A stretch of DNA of 64,000 nucleotides from an uncultured Porphyromonadaceae bacterium (GTDB lineage Bacteria; Bacteroidota; Bacteroidia; Bacteroidales; Muribaculaceae). The translations under genes were made by a program, and so were the position numbers. Positions 9,141-17,933 of this stretch are shown here, piece by piece. How positions within the stretch are numbered: the stretch's first letter is position 1; every line of letters starts with the position of its first letter. The notes beneath the pieces were generated by a model. It was not told the origin of the DNA. It worked only from the letters and a program-made list of their open reading frames with translations, and did no database searches. Location: assembly GCA_902489275.1 (NCBI GenBank), contig CABTZK010000005.1, positions 58,827 to 122,826 on the forward strand, written 5' to 3'.

Positions 9141-9934
9141 TCGCCCAGATGCTGCTTCTTGGCCTCGTTCCACAAGGCCTCCTGCTCGTCGAGGGGCATC
9201 TCGTTGAGGCGCTTGCCCTGCTGTTTTGCCTTTTGCTCCATGTAGTTGAACCGTCCGATGAATTTCAGGTTGGTCTTCTCCAATGCGTTGTCGGGGCGCA
9301 CGCCGTAGAGGCGCGCCGCGTTGACCACCGCAAAGAGCAGGTCGCCAAACTCCTTTTCGCGGTCAAGCTCGTGGCCGGCCTTGAGTTCGGCCTCCACCTC
9401 GTTCATCTCCTCGCGTACTTTCTCCCACACGTCCTCGCGCTTTTCCCAGTCAAATCCCACGTTGGAGGCCTTTTCCTGGATGCGGTCGGCCTTGATGAGT
9501 GGCGGTAGCGCGCGGGGAACGCCGCTCAAAACGCTCTTGTTGCCGTCTTTCTCTTTCATTTTGATGGCTTCCCAGTTGTGGAGCACGTCGGTTACATTGT
9601 CGGCATGTTCGTTGCCGTAGATGTGGGGGTGGCGGAAGATGAGCTTTTCCCGCAGCGAGTCACACACGTCGGCAATGTCAAACTCGCCTTTCTCGTCGCC
9701 GAATTTGGCATAGAATAGCACGTGTAGCAGCACGTCACCCAGTTCCTTGCGTATGTTCTTGTCGTCTTTGGCGATAATAGCCTCGGCCAGTTCCATCACT
9801 TCTTCAATCGTGTTGGGGCGGATGCTCTCGTTGGTCTGCACCGAGTCCCAGGGACACTTTTCCCGCAGCGTGTCGACCACGTCGAGCAGCTCGCCAAAGG
9901 CTTTCAATTTCTCTTCTTTACTGTGTTGTGGCAT
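9137..9934 (-). CDS. mazG: Nucleoside triphosphate pyrophosphohydrolase
   Basis: This 265-residue protein has two MazG domains. The first shows CPWDSVQTNESI and EEVMELAEAI followed by ELGDVLLHVLFYA; the second shows EEMNEVEAEL followed by EFGDLLFAVVNAAR. The acidic residues are the Mg-binding EExxE and ExxD motifs. The family hydrolyses NTPs and dNTPs to monophosphates for nucleotide-pool housekeeping. The start at 9934 (MPQHSKEE) is the canonical one, although the frame stays open upstream. It shares a 4-bp overlap with topB downstream. Confidence 0.95.
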   Translation of the reverse strand: MPQHSKEEKLKAFGELLDVVDTLREKCPWDSVQTNESIRPNTIEEVMELAEAIIAKDDKNIRKELGDVLLHVLFYAKFGDEKGEFDIADVCDSLREKLIFRHPHIYGNEHADNVTDVLHNWEAIKMKEKDGNKSVLSGVPRALPPLIKADRIQEKASNVGFDWEKREDVWEKVREEMNEVEAELKAGHELDREKEFGDLLFAVVNAARLYGVRPDNALEKTNLKFIGRFNYMEQKAKQQGKRLNEMPLDEQEALWNEAKKQHLGE

Positions 9935-9942
9935 AATGAGAG

Positions 9943-9974
9943 CAAAATTACAAAACTTTCTCCAAAATGCCAAA
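9943..9974 (-). promoter_or_regulatory. Promoter of mazG-topB
   Basis: On the minus strand TTTG (complement of 9971-9974), 20 bp, then TAATTTTG (complement of 9943-9950) is a perfect match to the Bacteroidota consensus. The -7 box ends only 8 bp before the mazG ATG, so the mRNA may be nearly leaderless. Confidence 0.7.
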
Positions 9975-10041
9975 TGGGCCGCAAGGGGTCGGCTTCGGCA
10001 ATTTCACGCCCAAAGAGGAGGGAAAAGTGAGGTTTTTGTTC

Positions 10042-10049
10042 TATATTTG
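10042..10049 (+). promoter_or_regulatory. -7 box upstream of the TPR/HTH regulator
   Basis: TATATTTG matches TAnnTTTG, 32 bp before the start codon at 10082. No clear TTTG box lies at the right distance upstream. Confidence 0.45.
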
Positions 10050-10081
10050 CACATCAATCAAGTTGAAGAAAGCACAGGATC

Positions 10082-11521
10082 ATGCCCATTTCAAGGAAAC
10101 GATTCACATTATTGATTGCGGTCGCCGTCATCGCATTGGCTGCCGTGAGCTTTATCGGCTTTAATTTTTGCAGCCGTCAGCAAGAAAGCACCCGCCAGCT
10201 TGAGCTTGTCACTCGCCATGAGTTCAAGCACAACAAGTATCCAGAGGCGTTCCATCATGCCCAAAAGGTGATGGAACTGGCTCGAAACGAGGGCGATGAG
10301 GACAGCTTCTTCGAGGCAGCGGTCTACGCGGCCATGGTCTATGACATGATGGGCAAGAAAGAGGACTGCTACAAATTGATCAAGTCACTCCCCTACAGGG
10401 AAACCAAGTCCCCACAGGGCTATGCCTCGCAATACTATTGCCGCCTCATGGCCAATTACGCCGCTCGCATCGACAACGACATCAGCAGGTCGATCAAGTG
10501 GACGAAGAAAGCCATCGAGCTTGACTGGCGTCTTTACCCCAAGGATACGGCCTATTACTATGCCGACCTCTCTAACTTAGCCGAGACCTACATGCTTGCG
10601 GGCGACACGGCGAATGCCTGGAAAACCGTTTCTCAACTTGAGAGCAGCAAGCCCCTGGAAGATCAGTTGTACTTGACCGAGGTCTATTATGTCCACAGCC
10701 AGTTGGCCTTTGACCAGGGAGACTACGACACCGCCTACCGCTATGCGCAAAAGGCATATGAGTTGTCGGTTTCTTACTCTGCGGCCTACGAGAACGCGTT
10801 GTTTGTTTTAGGCATCATGAGCAAGATCGACAGCATCCGTGGCGATGACCATGGCAGCATGAAGCATCACCTGGCGCTTGACCAGGCGCGGGAGCGCATA
10901 CGAGGCAGCGAGATGGCCTATCAGCTGGCTTTTCTTGAGGGGCAAAATAAGCTTGAGATAGCCAAGAAGGATGCCGAGCGCAAGCAGCTCACGCTCTTTT
11001 TCTCCATTGCACTGATGGTGCTCATTATCGCGGTTCTGGGCCTGTTCATCTATTTCCTCCGCAAGGACAGCCGTAACCGAGAGATGATGTCGATGCTGGA
11101 GATGCAGGAACTCGATGCCACCCTTGAGCGTGAGAAGATGCGCAACCAGTTGCTCAAGTTCAAGGTGGAGCGAGACCAGCAGCAACTGAGCCAGGCCCAG
11201 CAGGATAATGCCTCGATGCGCTTGCGCTTGCTGGAGAAAGAGCAGGACAGTGAGCACTCGACCGAGAGCGTGAAAGACTTGGAGAGCGTGTTCCGCTCCC
11301 AAAACATGGAGCTCATCGCCAAGATTGAGGAGCAGTTCCCCAAACTCACCAATAGCGAGATTCGCCTCATTGGATTCATCAAGATGGGTATCTCGTCGCC
11401 CACCATCGCCCAGGCGATGAACATCACTTTGAGCAGCCTCAATACCTCCCGCTACCGATTGAAGAAAAAAATGGGACTTGATAGCAAAACTGACCTCAAC
11501 GCATTCATTCGAAGCCTGTAG
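10082..11521 (+). CDS. Membrane-anchored TPR protein with C-terminal helix-turn-helix
   Basis: This is a 479-residue protein. Residues 6-28 form an N-terminal membrane segment or uncleaved signal. A TPR-like helical region of about 280 residues follows (SWIRS-type repeats such as ALFVLGIMSKIDS and QSQLAFDQGDYDTAYRYAQKA can be seen in it), then a second membrane segment (FFSIALMVLIIAVLGLFIYF) near 305-325. A coiled coil rich in Glu, Gln and Leu follows. The C-terminus (FPKLTNSEIRLIGFIKMGIS and TLSSLNTSRYRLKKKMGL) is a LuxR-like helix-turn-helix. Proteins of this layout are common Bacteroidetes regulators, in which periplasmic TPRs may sense and the cytosolic HTH binds DNA. Its position before three secreted-protein genes makes them plausible targets, but that is inference. 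Confidence 0.8.
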   Translation: MPISRKRFTLLIAVAVIALAAVSFIGFNFCSRQQESTRQLELVTRHEFKHNKYPEAFHHAQKVMELARNEGDEDSFFEAAVYAAMVYDMMGKKEDCYKLIKSLPYRETKSPQGYASQYYCRLMANYAARIDNDISRSIKWTKKAIELDWRLYPKDTAYYYADLSNLAETYMLAGDTANAWKTVSQLESSKPLEDQLYLTEVYYVHSQLAFDQGDYDTAYRYAQKAYELSVSYSAAYENALFVLGIMSKIDSIRGDDHGSMKHHLALDQARERIRGSEMAYQLAFLEGQNKLEIAKKDAERKQLTLFFSIALMVLIIAVLGLFIYFLRKDSRNREMMSMLEMQELDATLEREKMRNQLLKFKVERDQQQLSQAQQDNASMRLRLLEKEQDSEHSTESVKDLESVFRSQNMELIAKIEEQFPKLTNSEIRLIGFIKMGISSPTIAQAMNITLSSLNTSRYRLKKKMGLDSKTDLNAFIRSL

Positions 11522-11566
11522 GCCACGATTTTAACACATTTGTTCAACATTTGTCTATGACCATGA

Positions 11567-11598
11567 TTTGATACTTGCGCACGAAATGAGTAATTTTG
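11567..11598 (+). promoter_or_regulatory. Promoter of the secreted-protein cluster
   Basis: TTTG (11567-11570), 20 bp, TAATTTTG (11591-11598) fits the Bacteroidota consensus exactly. Transcription would start about 30 nt before the ATG at 11637. Confidence 0.75.
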
Positions 11599-11636
11599 CA
11601 ACCGCCAAATGCGATTAACTCACCGAATGTAAATTC

Positions 11637-13274
11637 ATGCTTATGAAGAAAATTCTATTCCTAACGACAATGCTCCTGATGTCGATGCCCGCCATGAGGG
11701 CAGGATGGACACCCAGTGACACCGATTTCCGTATTGTGGGCCAAGATAGCGTTTACGGCCAAACGGGAATCAAGTCAATCAAGACCCCCGATGGCAATAC
11801 CATCATCACGTGGCTCATCAGTAAAAATGAGACTTTTAACCTGTACATGCAGATTTTTGACTCCGACGGCCATGAGAAATTGCCCAAAGAGGGCATCCTC
11901 GTGTGCGACCAGCCCACCATGTCATGGGTCACCGACTATGGCATGGCATTGGCGAGCAATGGCGACCTCGTGATTGCTTACAATGATGCCCGCAATGATG
12001 CCCGCCGACAGACCACCGAGGCCTATGTTTACCGCTACAACCAGCAGGGACAGCCCGTGTGGCCCAAGGATGGCATTCGCTTCCAAGCGCTCCAAACCCA
12101 TGCCAATGCTCAAACTTGCTCCTCGCTGGCGCCGCAAGTGAGTGTCAGCGGCGACAACATCTATGTGGGTGTGTCTCACACTGAGCTCTACACCGAGAAA
12201 GCCGACAGCACCAATTGGGAGCCCACTCCGTGGAATCCGGAAATGCCCGATTCGGTGAGCATTGAGTATCGCGATTTCCAAGTGCAGTTGCTGCGTGACA
12301 ATGGGACTTTCTCCTGGGAGCAAGCCAGCAGGTTTGACTTCTCGGTAGCCTGGCTTTCGCCAGCCCCTGGTGGCAATACCTACGTCGTCTACGGGAGCGC
12401 TGGCATGGGGCTTGATGCCGTGATGGTTGGCCCTGACGGTCGTAACCAGTGGGGAGGCGTGGCGCATATCGAGTCCAATCCGCTCAGCAGCAGCGCATTT
12501 GTGCCCACGCCTGTTATCGAGAGCGATGGGCAAGGCGGTCTCATGTTGGTCTATCGCCGCTTGACGGCGACGACGGGCTACATCGTGATGAACCGTTTGC
12601 AGCCCGATGGCTCCGTCTATGACGAGGCCGTGAACTGCAACGGCACGACCGATGGCGATGCCCAAAAAACAGTTCTCGGCGCTTGCGGCGGCAAGGCGTT
12701 GGTGATGTGGAACTACGAGGACAAGCAAGGCGTGAAGAACCTCATGGTCAACCAGTTGGGAATCGACGGCAGTTACGCCTGGAGCGGTGACAGCCTGTTG
12801 GGCTACAGCCTTGGGCAAAACGACACATGGGGCTTTAACCCCGTGAAAGTGATTCCTCAAGAAGATGGCTGGGTGCTGCTCTACGGCAATGTGCAAAGTT
12901 GGGACGGCGCTAACTTCGTGTGTGAGAAACTCGACCGCAACGGCAGCAAGCTGTGGAGCCGCCAGCTGCTCGAAGACAATTGCAAGACCGAAGCCCTCAA
13001 CGTTTGCTACGACCAAGAAAATGCCTACATTTTCTACACGTGCAGCCAGGAGATAGACGACACCTGGGAACCCATCCCTGGCCCAGGCGGGTTGCGCCTG
13101 CTTGTGGTGAAAATTGGAGAGGGGCAAAATCCAAGCGGCATGGGCGACCTGAACATGACCCATGGCGAGAAAATCATCTACAACGTGCAGGGCATGCGTG
13201 TCGGCAATATGGCCACACCTGGCATCTACATCGTCAAAACCAGCGAGGGCGTCAAGAAAGTGCTCGTGAGATAG
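11637..13274 (+). CDS. Secreted protein with T9SS-like C-terminal tail, paralogue A
   Basis: This 545-residue protein has a signal peptide (MKKILFLTTMLLMSMPAMRA; the second Met at 11643 is the likelier start). The body is a series of beta-rich segments with recurring D-G turns (QIFDSDGHEKLP, KLDRNGSKLWSR), suggesting a propeller-like fold. The last 35 residues (IIYNVQGMRVGN, PGIYIVKTSEG, KKVLVR) resemble the end of Por-secretion C-terminal domains but are shorter than usual. The next gene is a recognisable paralogue: QIFDSDGHEKLP aligns with QVLDAEGNKMLA. Function unknown; surface or secreted location is inferred. Confidence 0.75.
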   Translation: MLMKKILFLTTMLLMSMPAMRAGWTPSDTDFRIVGQDSVYGQTGIKSIKTPDGNTIITWLISKNETFNLYMQIFDSDGHEKLPKEGILVCDQPTMSWVTDYGMALASNGDLVIAYNDARNDARRQTTEAYVYRYNQQGQPVWPKDGIRFQALQTHANAQTCSSLAPQVSVSGDNIYVGVSHTELYTEKADSTNWEPTPWNPEMPDSVSIEYRDFQVQLLRDNGTFSWEQASRFDFSVAWLSPAPGGNTYVVYGSAGMGLDAVMVGPDGRNQWGGVAHIESNPLSSSAFVPTPVIESDGQGGLMLVYRRLTATTGYIVMNRLQPDGSVYDEAVNCNGTTDGDAQKTVLGACGGKALVMWNYEDKQGVKNLMVNQLGIDGSYAWSGDSLLGYSLGQNDTWGFNPVKVIPQEDGWVLLYGNVQSWDGANFVCEKLDRNGSKLWSRQLLEDNCKTEALNVCYDQENAYIFYTCSQEIDDTWEPIPGPGGLRLLVVKIGEGQNPSGMGDLNMTHGEKIIYNVQGMRVGNMATPGIYIVKTSEGVKKVLVR

Positions 13275-13410
13275 TGAGCGTTTCGTTGGGCAGCATGGGC
13301 TGACTCAAGGCATGGGCATCGTCGAGTTTATGCTCATGCAGGTGTAGTCTTGGCTGCATCTTTACGGAAAAAGATAACAATTCTCTAATATCCTAAAAAA
13401 ACGAATCAAG

Positions 13411-14958
13411 ATGAAAAAAAGATTATTCTACTTTTTGATGGTGTCAACCATGACATTCAGCACGGCTTATGCATGGGAAGATGATGTGTCAAAGAACACG
13501 CAGGTGACCCCTAATGGGCTGACCTACATAGACACTGACATCAGGACCAGCACCGGGGGAAAAACATTCGTGTTTATTCTCGGAGCGGGTTTCCCAGTGT
13601 CGATGCGCCTTCAAGTCCTTGATGCCGAGGGCAACAAGATGCTTGCGCGTGGCGGGCAGATCATCTCGCAAGAGCCCAACAGCTCGTGGTTTGGATATAA
13701 CCAGTATCTGGAGTTTGACAAAGAGGGCAACGCCTTTGTGGGCGTGCAGGACTACCGGGCACATCCGGCCGAGCAGTTGGCGACCTATTCCATCTACAAG
13801 TACACGCCACAAGGCGAGAAGCTGATCGACGGGACGATTCTTAACGATGGAAAAGGTGGAAAACTGCTGTCGGGCTTGTCGATGCGCGCCTGCGACGACG
13901 GTGGTGTGATATGCGCATTTAACTGCACATCCGAAAAAGATAATGCCGATTTTTTGATGGTCGAGAAACTTGACAAGGATGGCCAGTCGATGTGGATCAA
14001 GACACTGATGACCACCAATGCGCTCAGCTGCGCGTTTCCTTTCCTCACTGAAGCCGCCGATGGCCGCACGATGGTGTTCATTGCTGTGAACGGGCAAATC
14101 AAAGAAAACATGATCGGTGCCGATGGGGCGCTGGAATGGACCGACTTCAAAACCGTCTATACCGCGGGAATGGCCTCTCCCAGGCTATGGGAAATCATGA
14201 GCATTGACGAGTTGCCGGGAGAAAAGACGGCATTCTCGATCGTGGATAGCGACAGGCAAGGGCGACTGCTCGTGATCAACGGCGATGGATCAATCGGCCT
14301 TGACGGGAGCGACCAAGGCGTGAAACTCAACAACGACCCCGCCTACTCTTCCGACAAGCCGGCCGTGGTCTATCACCAGGGCGACGGCACGTTTACCTGC
14401 GTTTACAAGATTAAGGACGACAATGTAAGCGCCGCCTACACGTCATTTCGGGTGCAGCGCCTCAATCCTGATGGCACTCTGGCATGGAGTGCGCCCAAGG
14501 AGTTGATGCCTTTCGACGAGAATGTCTGGTACGGTCAATACATGGCGCGCGATGCCGGGAATGGATGTGTCGCGCTGTTCCACTTGCAAATGAATACCAA
14601 TAACTACAATGACGTGAAGGGCTACATGAACCTTATCGGTAGCGATGGCACGCTTGACGGCGAACCCAAGCTCTTCGCTTCTTCGGAGGTCAACAAGAAA
14701 AATCTCCGGGTGTCTGCGCTCATTGGGGGGCAGTTCATTGCAGCATGGGACGAGAAGCGCACTGAACAGATTTCGCTCTTCATGCAGAGCATCAAGCCCC
14801 AAGGCGGTTCGGGCATCAGCGTCGTGGAAGCTGACAACACGGGAGCTGATGGAAAGAAAGAATATTTCACACTCGACGGCGTGAGGCTCCTCAAGCCACG
14901 CAAGGGCTTTAACATTGTCAAGGCAGGAAGCCGGGCATATAAGATATTTGTAAAATAA
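13411..14958 (+). CDS. Secreted protein with T9SS-like C-terminal tail, paralogue B
   Basis: This 515-residue protein has a signal peptide (MKKRLFYFLMVSTMTFSTAYA). It shares with its upstream neighbour the sequence pattern around QVLDAEGNKML, ISQEPNSSW and an alternation of D-G turns with short strands, so the two are tandem duplicates that have diverged strongly. It ends with EYFTLDGVRLLKPRKGFNIV and YKIFVK, a short sorting-like tail. The gene lies 136 bp after paralogue A and 19 bp before the leucine-rich-repeat gene, so the three are probably co-transcribed. No enzymatic motif is visible. Confidence 0.75.
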   Translation: MKKRLFYFLMVSTMTFSTAYAWEDDVSKNTQVTPNGLTYIDTDIRTSTGGKTFVFILGAGFPVSMRLQVLDAEGNKMLARGGQIISQEPNSSWFGYNQYLEFDKEGNAFVGVQDYRAHPAEQLATYSIYKYTPQGEKLIDGTILNDGKGGKLLSGLSMRACDDGGVICAFNCTSEKDNADFLMVEKLDKDGQSMWIKTLMTTNALSCAFPFLTEAADGRTMVFIAVNGQIKENMIGADGALEWTDFKTVYTAGMASPRLWEIMSIDELPGEKTAFSIVDSDRQGRLLVINGDGSIGLDGSDQGVKLNNDPAYSSDKPAVVYHQGDGTFTCVYKIKDDNVSAAYTSFRVQRLNPDGTLAWSAPKELMPFDENVWYGQYMARDAGNGCVALFHLQMNTNNYNDVKGYMNLIGSDGTLDGEPKLFASSEVNKKNLRVSALIGGQFIAAWDEKRTEQISLFMQSIKPQGGSGISVVEADNTGADGKKEYFTLDGVRLLKPRKGFNIVKAGSRAYKIFVK

Positions 14959-14977
14959 CAAAAAACACTGACAAACG

Positions 14978-16687
14978 ATGAAAAAGATAATCTTGCTCAT
15001 GATGGCGTGCGTAGCGCTGACGGCAATCTCGGAGACGAGAGAAATCACTCTCGACAAGGCCGGGACACTGGCTGAAAAGATTTCAGCTACAGAGAAATAC
15101 AGTATAACCGATCTTAAAGTCAACGGTCCAATCAATGGCACTGACGTGATCCTGTTGCGCGACATGGCTGGCACTAACCTCGACCATGCCCAAACCGATG
15201 GGAAACTTGAGACGCTTGACTTGCAGAGCGCCCGCATTGAGGAAGGCGGAGAGTCCTTTTACAGCGACTACAACACGTCGACCGACTATTACACCACAAC
15301 CGACGAGGTGAGCGACATGATGTTTTGCGGCTGCGGCGCGCTCGTCAAGGTGATCATGCCTTCGGGCGCTAAGGCAATTGGCTCCAAGGCGTTCAAGGAC
15401 TGCCGCTCGTTAGCATCCATCACCTTGCCCTCGGCGCTTGAGGAGATACGCTCCGAAGCCTTTGCCGGTACAGCGCTCACCGAGTTTGCGTTTCCCGATA
15501 ACGTCATGCCGTCTGAAGGCATTTTCGACGGCTGTTCGGCGCTCACTGTCGTGACGCTGCCTCAAAACCTCCAAGTCATACCGATGGCGGCATTCCGGGG
15601 AACGGGGCTTACGGCGATCAGCCTGCCATCAACCGTTGAGAAAATCGGAGAGGAGGCTTTCAGTGGCGTTCCGCTCACCGAGGTCGTGACTCCTGCCTCG
15701 TTAAAAGAGATTGACGACATGGCTTTCATGATGTGTGGTGCGCTTGCCCAGGTGACGCTGAACGATGGCTTAGTGTCCATTGGGTTATCAGCTTTCAGCT
15801 CATGCGGCAGTCTCGCCGCGATACACATCCCCAACAGCGTGACGACGATAGGATCCAGCGCCTTTTCCACCTGCAATGCCCTGGCCGAGGCTCACTTGCC
15901 CGAGGGACTTGTCGAGATCCCGTCGGGGCTGTTCGACCGCTGTGGCTCACTCGCCTCGGTCAACTCGCCAGCCAGTCTGGCCACTATCGGCTCCCTGGCA
16001 TTTCAAAACAACACCAGCCTCACGCAGTTCACGTTTCCCGAGACGGTGACGGCGATTGGCCAAAACGCATTCAAAAGCACGGCACTCAGCGAAATCGTGT
16101 TGCCCGAGAATCTGAAGGAAATCGGCAAAAGAGCCTTTTATAGTTGCGAAAAAGCTGTCAAAATCACCCTTCCTAAAGCGGTCACGGCGATACCCGATAA
16201 CGCTTTCAGCTACTGTAGCGCTGTCGAGAAAATCGAGGTGAATGAGGGCGTGGAAAGCATTGGCCGGATGGCTTTCTCCGGATGCTCGTCGCTGAAGAAA
16301 CTCATCTTGCCAGCATCGCTCAAAAATCTTGCTGCCGTGGCGTTTGCAGAAGACGACAGCCTTCTGGAAGTGCACTGTAGAGGCGCAGTTCCACCGACAT
16401 GCGCAAACTCAGTCTTCAAAACCGAGGAGGATGACGAAGTGCCTGAAGCCTGCACGCTATATGTCCCCAAGGGGGCTAAATCGGCCTATGAAAATGCCGA
16501 CACCTGGAAATTGTTCACAAAAATTGCGGAAGAGGACTTCTCTGGCATCAACAGTGTCACCAGTACAGCGAAAAAAACGGGAATCAGGCGCTATGACCTT
16601 GCGGGACGGCAAATCAACGCTCCGAAGCCAGGAATCAACGTCATTGTTTACACTGACGGAAGCGTCATGAAGGAACTCGTGCGGTAG
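14978..16687 (+). CDS. BspA-like leucine-rich-repeat (LRR_5) secreted protein
   Basis: This 569-residue protein has a signal peptide and about 14 LRR_5 repeats of roughly 23 residues from residue 110 to 480 (for example KAIGSKAFKDCRSLASITLP and TTIGSSAFSTCNALAEAHLP). BspA-type repeats mediate binding to host or microbial surfaces in oral and gut Bacteroidales. The end (RRYDLAGRQINAPKPGINVI and MKELVR) is a T9SS-like tail similar to those of the two preceding genes. The ligand is unknown. The gene is the last of the rightward cluster and is followed by a good terminator. Confidence 0.85.
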   Translation: MKKIILLMMACVALTAISETREITLDKAGTLAEKISATEKYSITDLKVNGPINGTDVILLRDMAGTNLDHAQTDGKLETLDLQSARIEEGGESFYSDYNTSTDYYTTTDEVSDMMFCGCGALVKVIMPSGAKAIGSKAFKDCRSLASITLPSALEEIRSEAFAGTALTEFAFPDNVMPSEGIFDGCSALTVVTLPQNLQVIPMAAFRGTGLTAISLPSTVEKIGEEAFSGVPLTEVVTPASLKEIDDMAFMMCGALAQVTLNDGLVSIGLSAFSSCGSLAAIHIPNSVTTIGSSAFSTCNALAEAHLPEGLVEIPSGLFDRCGSLASVNSPASLATIGSLAFQNNTSLTQFTFPETVTAIGQNAFKSTALSEIVLPENLKEIGKRAFYSCEKAVKITLPKAVTAIPDNAFSYCSAVEKIEVNEGVESIGRMAFSGCSSLKKLILPASLKNLAAVAFAEDDSLLEVHCRGAVPPTCANSVFKTEEDDEVPEACTLYVPKGAKSAYENADTWKLFTKIAEEDFSGINSVTSTAKKTGIRRYDLAGRQINAPKPGINVIVYTDGSVMKELVR

Positions 16688-16726
16688 CGCGTCTTGTCAC
16701 GACCCCTATCGTGCCAGGGAGAAATC

Positions 16727-16762
16727 AAAGGTAGCTATGGGCGTGTCCCGTGGCTACCTTTT
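16727..16762 (+). terminator. Intrinsic terminator of the secreted-protein cluster
   Basis: AAAGGTAGC (16727-16735) pairs with GCTACCTTT (16753-16761) with an inner GGG/CCC, running into a TTTT tract. Confidence 0.65.
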
Positions 16763-16783
16763 CATCATGAGAGCCGACATAGC

Positions 16784-16825
16784 ACAACAGCCAATCCTTT
16801 GATTGCTCAAGTGATTGGCTGTTGT
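16784..16825. repeat. Perfect 12-bp inverted repeat downstream of tRNA-Cys
   Basis: ACAACAGCCAAT (16784-16795) and ATTGGCTGTTGT (16814-16825) form a long stem with an 18-nt loop just after the 3' end of the leftward tRNA gene. There is no T-tract, so it may be a processing or transcript-end structure. Confidence 0.6.
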
Positions 16826-16831
16826 TGGTCG

Positions 16832-16903
16832 AGGTCACTAGCGGAGTCGAACCGCTCTAACTGGTTTTGCAGACCAGTGACTAAACCGCTCATCCAAGTG
16901 ACC
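16832..16903 (-). tRNA. tRNA-Cys (GCA)
   Basis: The minus strand folds as a complete tRNA. The acceptor stem is GGTCACT/AGTGACC, the anticodon stem CTGGT/ACCAG holds loop CTGCAAA with anticodon GCA, and the T-stem AGCGG/CCGCT holds loop TTCGACT. The D-stem is short. The discriminator base is U, the identity base of tRNA-Cys. CCA is not encoded. Confidence 0.93.
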
Positions 16904-16923
16904 AGGTTTTTGATTGATGGGTA

Positions 16924-16955
16924 CAAAAGTAGTGCTTTTTTCCCACACCTGCAAC
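16924..16955 (-). promoter_or_regulatory. Promoter of tRNA-Cys
   Basis: On the minus strand GTTG (complement of 16952-16955), 20 bp, TACTTTTG (complement of 16924-16931) lies about 20 bp before the tRNA 5' end. Confidence 0.6.
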
Positions 16956-17073
16956 TTTTAAGTGAGTTTTTTAAGTTTTCACGCCCGATTCTCGCTCCGA
17001 TTTTGTTCTTGCGGTGTGATTTGCTTCGATTTTGGGGTCAACTGCACGCCCTTGCGGCAGCAGGAGGGGGGCT

Positions 17074-17898
17074 TTATGTCGTGGGAACGGCAGTCCAGTG
17101 CATCGGGATGAGGTGAGCGGCACGCTCGGCGAGCGCGGCGTCGCGGCTCCATGGCTTGGGGGCTATCACCATCTTGTCGTCGTTTCGGTTGAGCCATGCG
17201 GCCCACCAGCTCAGCAGCGTGTTGGCGATCACGTGGTGCTTGGCATGAATGAGGTAGGGCAGCAGCGAGGTCTCTTTATCGGCGGGATACTCCACGTAGT
17301 CGACGGGCGCGTCCTGAAACTCCAAGTGCGTTTTTGCCCACGCTACACTTGTGGAGAACACGTAGAAGTGCGCCTTTTCAATCGACTGGAGAATGCTGGC
17401 AATCGACCAGTTGTAGTAGTCGGTGCTCAACGCGCCTTTCCCCTCTGGCTCGTGGATGTGCAAGACTACCGTTTGCCCGTGGCCGAGCTGGGCAATCATG
17501 CTTTGAGCCTGGCGGGGCAGCGCGCTGGCATCGACCGTGAAAGTGTCTCTCACGGCATCGGCGACTTGCGCAAAGTAGCGGGGGTCGAGCCACAAGCCCT
17601 CAAAGTAAGTGTCGGTTTGATGAAAAACGGTGCCGTCGAATGGACCGTTTTCTTCGACGACGCTGCCCTCGGGGCGCTTGAAAAAAGACTTGGCCCGCGC
17701 CATGGCGCTGCCCTTGCCGAAGTGCCCCAAGTCGTCAGGGGTGGCCAGCATGAAGTGCGGCAGCCGAAAACGCTCCCTCAGCCACTTGCCGCGAGGCGCG
17801 TGCAGCCTTGCGTCAGGGTCATGTTGGCACAACGCAAGATAAAAGGCGTATTGAAACATTTGCTGGGCGGTCGAGCCGCCAATTTTGACAATATTCAT
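17074..17898 (-). CDS. GT11-family (alpha-1,2-fucosyltransferase-like) glycosyltransferase, atypical
   Basis: This is a 274-residue protein. The start (MNIVKIGGSTAQQMFQYAFY) matches the GGxGNQMFQYA signature of GT11. Later FYVFSTSVAWAKTHL matches the FSDDxxWxK region, and HHVIANTLLSWWAAWLN is the strong C-terminal family motif. GT11 enzymes transfer fucose from GDP-fucose to galactose in surface glycans. The donor-site motif HxRRGDY is replaced by HIHEPEGKG, removing the conserved Arg, so activity or donor specificity may have changed. It is the last gene of a leftward cluster with the YfhO protein and a methyltransferase-like protein. Confidence 0.75.
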   Translation of the reverse strand: MNIVKIGGSTAQQMFQYAFYLALCQHDPDARLHAPRGKWLRERFRLPHFMLATPDDLGHFGKGSAMARAKSFFKRPEGSVVEENGPFDGTVFHQTDTYFEGLWLDPRYFAQVADAVRDTFTVDASALPRQAQSMIAQLGHGQTVVLHIHEPEGKGALSTDYYNWSIASILQSIEKAHFYVFSTSVAWAKTHLEFQDAPVDYVEYPADKETSLLPYLIHAKHHVIANTLLSWWAAWLNRNDDKMVIAPKPWSRDAALAERAAHLIPMHWTAVPTT

Positions 17899-17933
17899 TG
17901 TTCTTAGAGGTTAGGTGTGGAGACACTGGCGGG

